DNA of 45,162 nt. It comes from Chara braunii (Eukaryota; Streptophyta; Charophyceae; Charales; Characeae). The position numbers and the translations under genes are program-made. Positions 39,244 to 45,162 of this stretch are shown here, one piece after another. The notes beneath the pieces are model-generated. The model had not been told where the DNA came from, did not search any database, and saw nothing but the letters and a program-made list of their open reading frames with translations. Where the stretch lies: the NCBI GenBank assembly GCA_003427395.1, contig BFEA01000074.1:3182984-3228145 (forward strand). Direction: 5' to 3'. Numbering within the stretch: position 1 is the first letter of the stretch; the number at the start of each line of letters is the position of its first letter.

Positions 39244-39764
39244 CAACAGAAAAATTCCCACGAGAAATGAAAGTCGAAAAAACATTCCATAAAAAAGAAA
39301 TCCTTCATATTTATAAATTATCATTCCAATGTTCATCCAATTCTAAAATTCTCAGTTTTATTTGACAAGTTCCCGTCTAAAAATGAGTTTTCTCTTCCAA
39401 ATACATCTATTTGTTCAAGATGGAATGAAAGTCTGGACGAGTTTCTGAAATGTTTTAATTAAATTTTCATTCTACTACAACAAATATCTTCTAATTTAGA
39501 TTGGATTAACCTATTTATGACTGAAAATCCTTACTTAGAATGACAGTCCAATTAAAATATTTCATGAACTCATCCAGACTTTATTCCATCTCTAGCATGC
39601 AGTCCAAATAAGAAGGGATACCCTATTCTTGGAGTGAAAGTTTGCAAGTAAGATGAAAAATTTTAAAATTGGAATGACATTTTTTAAGATGGAATGAAAA
39701 TTTGAAATTTAGATTGTAATTTTACTATAGAATGATTATTTAATTCTAGGAATTTTTTCCGTTG
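39244..39764. mobile_element. 521-bp AT-rich inverted-repeat DNA element in integrase
   Basis: The ends are inverted repeats: left caacagaaaaattcc, right ggaattttttccgttg. The dinucleotide TC lies on both outer sides (39242-39243 and 39765-39766). Removing the element and one TC restores the integrase frame at the AKT/YIIKLF junction. The interior is strongly AT-rich with many 'ggaatgaaa' and 'attccat' words in both orientations and no ORF, so it is non-autonomous. The superfamily is unclear: CAACRG ends with a 2-bp target site fit no family I can name with confidence. Confidence 0.75.
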
Positions 39765-40087
39765 TCAGTCTTAGCTGTTGCAGGCATCACGACTAACCTA
39801 GCGTACTTACTAAATCTATCCACAATGACGTAGACATAGCGCAACCGCTGCAACAGATTGGTTGCTGTCTTTTTGTAGCCAAAATGTCCAGTGGCATCGT
39901 GACACTCGCCTAAAAATAAACTACGCAAAGACTCTCTATCCGGCACACACAATCGTTTATTACCGGCCTTCTCAAGAAACAGCAGACTGTTGACCAATTC
40001 AAACTCTACAGAAGTCACCCTGTCCTTCGCCTCGAGTCTGCGTATGATCTCAGACATGAACTGGTCCTCGTGATAGGCTTCCACCAA
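39765..40087 (-). pseudogene. LTR-B integrase N-terminus, internally deleted
   Basis: The minus strand reads ECHDATGHFGYKKTATNLLQRLRY, the H-x3-H half of the integrase zinc domain. It jumps at once to VYVIVDRFSKYARLVVMPATAKT in the core. The usual C-x2-C half and the stretch with the first catalytic Asp region (DFI) are missing, so about 40-60 codons have been deleted. It lies upstream of the DNA element. Confidence 0.8.
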
Positions 40088-40139
40088 AGAGCGAGTGACA
40101 TCGTCCGCAAGCTCGAACTCAGTGATCAGCGCACCAAAG

Positions 40140-40700
40140 AAGTCAGGCCTACGCGATGTTGTACTCCCCTTTCAGATACTGCGGTTCGAAATCATATTGT
40201 TCAATGACTTCGATCCAGCGCTTCAATGCATAGAGAGCACTGACTGGGTTCTCATCCACTTAAGGGTCTGATGCTCAGTCTTGACGATGAAGAACCTCCC
40301 AAGGAGGTAATGTCTCGAATGGGTCAGTGCCTTATATATATCGCGTAGAGCTCCTTCTCATAGGTGGACTTAGCCAACTTTTGAGATGACATCTTTTTGG
40401 ACATGTACTCGACTGGCCTCAACTTCGACCCCTCCTGCTGCGTGAGCACGGCACCAATGCCATATTGGCTGACATCCGTGGTTACTATGAACGACTTGGC
40501 AGGATCACGAGGTTTTAAGACCTCATGTGTGTCAACGCATGCTTCAGATGTCTGAAAGCAGCCTCACACCTGTTTGTTCAATCCCACAGGGTGTCAAGGC
40601 GAGTCAGGTTAGTCAAAGGGGCTATAGTTCTTAACAAAGTTACGATAGTAGTCGGTCATCCATAGAAAAGACCTCATCTCAGTCACAGAGTAAGGACGCG
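40140..40700 (-). pseudogene. LTR-B RNase H domain
   Basis: In more than one minus-strand frame: RSFLWMTDYYRNFVKNYS (connection), VTTDVSQYGIGAVLTQQEGSKLRPVEYMSKKMS (catalytic Asp), STYEKELYAIYKAL (catalytic Glu), SRHYLLGRFFIVKTEHQTLKW and RWIEVIEQYDFE. RNase H removes the RNA template during reverse transcription. Frameshifts break it. Some carry signs of C-to-T change, such as HQTLKW preceded by TEH where TDH is usual. Confidence 0.8.
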
Positions 40701-40701
40701 G

Positions 40702-41471
40702 TCAGTCACGAATGTTGGCCACCTTCGCGTCATCGGGCTTCAAACCCTCCGCGGAAATCTCATGACCCAAGTACAAAATCCTGGTGCGACCAAACTCGCA
40801 TTTCTCCCCATTGATTTTGAACTTGTGTTGCCGAAGGAAACTGAGGACTTTGTCTAAGTGGTCAACATGCTCCTCGACAGTCCTACTAAAAATAAGCATG
40901 TCATCGAGGTACACGATGACAAACGTATCCAAGTAGTCATGAAAGATCCGATTCATAGCGTGCTGCTGTCTATACTGTCTGACTTTCGTTCCAATTGCTT
41001 GTCTGCTTGCCGGTGATAAGCAACCAGACTGATGCCCCCCAGAATAGAAGGGGTTGTGTGTGTGTCGGGTTAAAGAAAAAAAAAAAAAGGTGCCAGGAGC
41101 ATTGCACAGGCCGAAAGGCATCACCACAAACTCGTACAGACCGTACCTGGTCTGAAATGCGATTTTGTGTTGATCCTCGGGCCGTATTGCAATCTGATGG
41201 TACCCGGACTTCAGATTTATCTTACTGAAGCATTGCCAGTCTGCCACCTTTGCACTCTATCTAGCAAGTCATCGATGCGCGGTAGGGGCTCTCGGTTCTT
41301 AGCAGTGATCGCATTGAGGCTCCTATAGTCAATGCGCATCCTGAAGGTCCCCCCCTTCTTCGGTACAAACAAGACTGGAGATCCGTAAGGGGAGACACTC
41401 GGCCGGATCCAACCCTTCTCAACGAGTTCCTTGAGCTGCCGACGAAGCTCATCAAGCTCGCCTGGAGACAT
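40702..41471 (-). pseudogene. LTR-B reverse transcriptase
   Basis: The minus strand from 41471 reads [48 protein letters not shown] and LPRIDDLLD. After a frameshift near 41217-41247 come [13 protein letters not shown] (motif A, here I-N-L instead of I-D-L), MPFGLCNAPGTF, an insertion, MNRIFHDYLDTFVIVYLDDM (catalytic YLDD) and YLGHEISAEGLKPD. The loss of the motif A Asp and the frameshift make it non-functional. The insertion at about 40970-41088 keeps the frame open. Confidence 0.88.
40970..41088 (+). mobile_element. LINE 3'-end fragment inserted in the LTR-B RT
   Basis: About 119 bp lying between the GTF and MNRIF codons of RT, which are adjacent in relatives. On the plus strand it carries accagactgatgccccccag followed by aatagaa, matching the LINE-T 3' UTR at 37186-37215, then (GT)n and a 12-A tail. 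A LINE 3' end therefore inserted in antisense to the RT. No clear target duplication was seen. Edges are approximate. Confidence 0.7.
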
Positions 41472-41584
41472 CCGATAGATCCTCCCCCTTGGAATACTAG
41501 ATCCTGGGATAATCTCTATCGCGTGGACGACCTCCCTCTCAACAACCCCTTTTGTCTCTTCAAATAGATCAGGGTATTTAGCAA

Positions 41585-42139
41585 CTACTCCTCTATCTCC
41601 GACGACATTTTCACCGGCTCGCCTGCTGCAGAGACATAGACTAGATACATACCCTCCTCCGAATTTTGCTTATAATAGTTATAGAACGCGGCCGCACACA
41701 TGCATCCGTAGGACTCAATCAGACTACTATCTTTGAACTTACGTAATCTGGTGGTCCCCCCACCTGACAAAGTGTGTTTGACCACTTTTCGGTCCCAGTC
41801 AAACTGGGGCTGTGCGACGGAGAGGTAATACATACCTAACAAGATATCCATAGGGAGATCATCGCTCACTAGGAACGAAACGCGATGTCTCAATTCCCCT
41901 CCCGCGTACGGGAAACAACACTCAACGTTCTGTAGGTAGTCATGGACTACCATGCGCTGTTTGTTAGCACAGGTTGACTCCACATATCGACTCAGGCGCT
42001 GCACTTGCCCCTGTAAGCGCAACGTCTCAATGCACGAGCGACTAATGAAGTTCCTAGTCGAGCAAGTGTCAGCCCCGGTCTTACGGCCGTTGATGACTAC
42101 CTCGCCGACGAACATCTCACTCCTAGGGGCTTTTGCCAA
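41585..42139 (-). pseudogene. LTR-B aspartic protease and linker
   Basis: A 184-codon frame. The active-site region reads GADTCSTRNFIS, where chromoviruses have (V/I)D-(T/S)-G-A-T-x-N-F-I. The catalytic Asp is kept but the essential Gly is Cys, so the protease is probably dead. Further along, LPMDILLGMYYL corresponds to the conserved D-(I/V)-(I/V)-LG-(M/W)-x-(W/Y)-L. It precedes RT in normal Ty3 order. Confidence 0.8.
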
Positions 42140-42565
42140 TGCCGTCCAAAAAGCTCGGGTCTGATTTGGACCACTCCTCCTCTATCTCCTCTAAGGACTC
42201 AAACACATTCATCGACCAAAGGCTCGATGGGTCTGAACGTGTTTGCGGGACAACGATGGAGTCAGTAGCTTGGGCCATCTCCCAAGATTGTGAGGGTGTG
42301 TCCACCACCTCGATCCTAGCAGGAATGAACTGCTAGCTTGGGAACTCTGCTACGCAGCGGTTGCCATGGCTGCTGAAGCACCGACTTCACTTGCGAATGC
42401 CCTGGTGGCCTCTGCTGCCCTAGCTCTCCACTGCTGCTGCTGGCTCTCCCTAAGCTGGCGGAACAATAATCTATCTCCCTCAGGTCCTAATGCTACGTGG
42501 GCAATCGGGCGTCTAACCGATCGCAAAATCCGATCATCCTCACTAGTGGTATTCCTGTCGCTCAT
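42123..42565 (-). pseudogene. LTR-B gag remnant
   Basis: Two minus-strand frames. 42350-42565 begins MSDRNTTSEDDRILRSVRRP and contains a Gln/Ala-rich helix (QLRESQQQQWRARAAEATRAF). 42123-42308 is acidic. From memory, Gln/Arg/Ala-rich starts of this kind are common in Chara braunii Ty3 gag proteins. No zinc knuckle is visible and the region is far shorter than a normal gag, so much of gag has been deleted. Confidence 0.6.
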
Positions 42566-42569
42566 AAGT

Positions 42570-43832
42570 TACAGAACTGTACACAATCTGCACTAGGTCA
42601 CTCTTTGATGCCTACCGTAGCGTAGTGCACAAACCAATTTATAATAATTAAAATAATTAATCGGTGGCTGCATCAGAGTAAATACATTTGGGTCCAACAG
42701 GTAAGTTCAGATTCCTACAAACGAAACTACTTTGACTTTCACTAGTTCGCAAACAGAAAGCACAATGAACAAAGAACAGTTCTAAACTATGTTGTCTGTC
42801 AAATGTTAATGGTTGTACATCTAACTAATCAAAATAAAAATAGAATCAATTGTTGGGTCTGTTCGCAGAACGGAATCTTGCCCGAACTTATCACCTGGAA
42901 TCTAACCCTCCCTCTGTTCTTCATGAATGTTTCTTGTCGGCAACGTCCCTGAGCGATCCGGACAGCGTGCGTGTCTAAAGGTGTGCACAAGGCCCACCCC
43001 TGTGCCCCGAGTCCTACCGAGGTGGCCAGCCCTGCACCGTGTTTATCCTCGCGTGCAGCAAGCCTTACACCGACCAATTGGCTGATCAGGAGGCGTTTTT
43101 ATTTACGACCCCCGAAGTCCTCAGGAATTATTTAATGTCGCAAACAAGACGACGATCACAACCAATGGAAGGTCCCCGCAAGTATTTATTCATAGACGTC
43201 CGGTCCCGTCTTCCCCATAGGGCTGGCCTGCCCCCCAGAACCCCTCTATAGCGCAGCGAGTAGACAAAGGACAAAGCAGCAAAGCATGCATGCTCTACTC
43301 CTGATGGGTTGGCATGGTGACCGTGCCCTAGTGCTTCGTCCAGGGCCCTTCAAATAGCACCACCCTCTCCTTTCAGATGCTCCACGTGAGGGCTGACGAC
43401 TCTCAAGGTTGAGCGCACGCAACTCCTCACATGAGAGGACTCTCAAGACAGAACACACATCCTCACGATAAGAAGTGTCGAAGAGGATAGATAAGGTTAG
43501 GTGCAACGTACCTCAAAATAGTTGCCCCCAACCACATATATTCTCACCAGATGAACCGATGTTGATTGTGATGACCAATCGCTGCTTCGGCACAACCAGC
43601 ATTGCACAATCGTTCCACCTCAGCATCAAGCACACAGCGGATAGCTCTCATCACACTGTGAATACCCACTACACACCACAAAGCCATCCTGGCGATACCC
43701 CTCACCTCCTGGGTCGCCACACTTATCTCCACCCTCCTCACTACACACTTCCCACAACCGCTCGGTTAGCAGACCATGTGCATGTACCGCAAAGGCAAAA
43801 GACAAGCGCCAGATGAGCGCACCGTACCACAA
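42570..43832 (-). other. LTR-B untranslated leader
   Basis: About 1.25 kb between the primer site and the first gag frame, with no convincing ORF on the element strand. The length suggests either a long leader or lost gag N-terminal sequence. No nested element was recognised. Confidence 0.4.
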
Positions 43833-43843
43833 CTCTGATACCA
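43833..43843 (-). promoter_or_regulatory. LTR-B primer-binding site (initiator tRNA-Met type)
   Basis: On the minus strand TGGTATCAGAG begins 2 bp after the end of the 5' LTR. This is the complement of the 3' end of plant initiator tRNA-Met, the usual primer of Ty3 and Ty1 elements in plants. It fixes the element strand and the LTR boundary. Confidence 0.9.
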
Positions 43844-43845
43844 AA

Positions 43846-44774
43846 TGAGCGATAGTGAACTTCAAAAATTAAACAGCATCATACATATGAGACCAGAGAG
43901 TCGTGACCTCGAACCAATAACAGAATTGCATCACGAGTTCCACCAAATAAGAACACATCAAAAGCTCATAATTAACAATTGCTGAAGTAGTCTCATCATC
44001 ATCAACGAAGAACCAATGTCGATATCCTATCAGGCGCTCGACGCCCAGACTACAGATGACAAGTCCTATCTAGCCTAATCTACAATGTCGCCGATGACGT
44101 CAACAGCTCCCCGAAGTACGAGCAGATCTCGGCCAATGTCGTACGCTTCAAGAACCAGGTATGTCTCTTGTATCACGCACAACCTCATTCCCCAACTCAC
44201 AGATGCCACATGCACCCAAGGACCACCATGCGCCCCATCCAGCATACAGCAGCGCAGCTCGGCTATGGCTGCCTGCTCCTTCCAGCTCGCCTGTGAGAGC
44301 GTGAGCGCTGGCCAGCGTTAGCGCAACAACGCTTGCGCAACATGCAGCCAGTGCCCGAATGTCGAATGCATGGGCAGGCACTTTCCTAAATGGAAGTGGC
44401 CTGCCTGCTTGCGTGCAACTTGGCAGTGCTAGGCCCCTGCCCTGAAGCTTCCAGTAGGCCCAAAGAGGCTGAGCCCCAGTCCAAACAAATCAGGCCATGG
44501 GCCTGTGGTGGTTGCCCGTATCCAACTGCCCGTGGCCTGTGTTCGGTCCATGTTGCGAATCTGGCCCAGGCCCTGCCTCAGTTACATTGGAAAGAGGCAG
44601 CCTAGGCCTAGGTGCTCTCAACCAACTGGCACTACACAACTGCCTGAATTTCCCCAGTTGCGTGGTGACCCCAAAAATGGCCTATAGGCCTCGGTCGAGC
44701 CTGCCTTCACTTAGGGTGGCCGACTGTGCTGAAAATAGGGCCCAGTACGGCGTATCGAGGCCTTGTGCCTCGCA
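43846..44774 (-). repeat. LTR-B, 5' LTR (element on minus strand)
   Basis: 929 bp, the partner of 37298-38225, with the same TG...CA ends on the minus strand. The internal side is fixed by the primer site at 43833-43843. The pair differs by scattered substitutions. Promoter and poly(A) signals of the element would lie within, but I cannot place them. Confidence 0.9.
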
Positions 44775-45162
44775 CCTCAGTTTGATTAGGGTTTTGCCAC
44801 TTAAACTGGCTTTCTTAAAGCATATTTGCTACTCATTGTAACTTTTCTCTCTGTGGTGAATGTCCGGACCTCTTATTTTCCGATTCTTGTGAGATTACTG
44901 TCTTGTATTTTTTTTGTGTGCTCGCTGTTAGCATTTATTGTGGTGGATGACTGGATTTTATATAGCATAGGTGCCGAAACCAGTGTTGTCACCCGGGGAT
45001 CCGTCGGGGCCGAGAGGGGGTTGGGCTTTGACCGGGGTCCGGGGATCCCTGACCCCCGCCCCCTCCAAATCACCCCTGCTCCGGCCCGACCACCCCCGCA
45101 ACCCCGCAACTTCGCACCCCTGCACCACTGGCCTTGCCACCCCTGCACCCCTGCACCCCTGC
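44775..45162. other. Flank right of LTR-B, ending in C-rich repeat
   Basis: No gene is seen. From about 44990 the sequence becomes very C/G-rich. The last 25 bases (45138-45162) are three 8-bp units of cacccctg, cut by the window edge. The bases at the LTR border (cctca) do not match the left border of LTR-B. Confidence 0.5.

Overview
This window reads as eukaryotic, repeat-dense DNA from the green lineage, made almost entirely of nested and decayed transposable elements. Evidence for a plant-type nucleus: a chromodomain-bearing Ty3 retrotransposon with an initiator-tRNA-Met type primer site, three copies of the plant telomere heptamer (TTTAGGG) at 36904-36925, U2 snRNA sequence near 24.1-24.5 kb, APE-type LINEs and poly(A) retroposons. 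From memory, the style of the CCHC, coiled-coil and GIY-YIG proteins and of the Ty3 gag resembles the charophyte alga Chara braunii. That species call is an inference; no search was run. I see no convincing single-copy host gene. The only intact unexplained ORF is 216 codons at 6182-6832.

Layout. 1-9.8 kb: low-complexity and satellite-like DNA. It holds a pyrimidine-rich degenerate repeat, a strict 13-bp minisatellite (3026-3246), an 11-bp minisatellite (5585-5688), the 216-codon ORF, a 335-bp tandem duplication (7627-8284), and a ~59-bp satellite with a telomere-like G-rich half (8285-9345). A TTAA-bounded hairpin MITE (9466-9634) and a C-rich CCCCTTA array (9635-9745) in the opposite strand sense follow. 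9.8-20.9 kb: one minus-strand LINE (LINE-M) split by later insertions. These are a poly(A) retroposon with a 14-bp target duplication, a tRNA-derived SINE with an 11-bp duplication, an unidentified block carrying a foldback MITE, and a Ty3 LTR element (LTR-A, LTRs 14053-14434 and 19183-19565). LTR-A carries a CCHC, coiled-coil and GIY-YIG module ahead of its gag. 20.9-23.3 kb: two LTRs of one family arranged head to head. 24.0-24.5 kb: U2 snRNA sequence in two pieces around an unremoved 38-base Nextera mate-pair junction and an N, which is a sequencing or assembly artefact. 24.5-34.6 kb: a nearly complete plus-strand LINE (LINE-P) with an unusually long Gln-rich ORF1 and an EN-RT ORF2. 35.35-37.27 kb: a 5'-truncated LINE (LINE-T) with a target duplication and poly(A). 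37.3-44.8 kb: a full-length minus-strand Ty3 chromovirus (LTR-B) with 928/929-bp LTRs, primer site and purine tract. Its integrase is split by a 521-bp inverted-repeat element, and its RT carries an in-frame LINE 3'-end fragment.

What the parts do together: the window is a stratified record of insertions. Several can be ordered because removing the insert and one target copy restores the reading of the element underneath. Many stop codons in the relics fit single G-to-A or C-to-T changes, as expected of silenced, methylated repeats. All coordinates of element edges and all similarity statements come from reading by eye.
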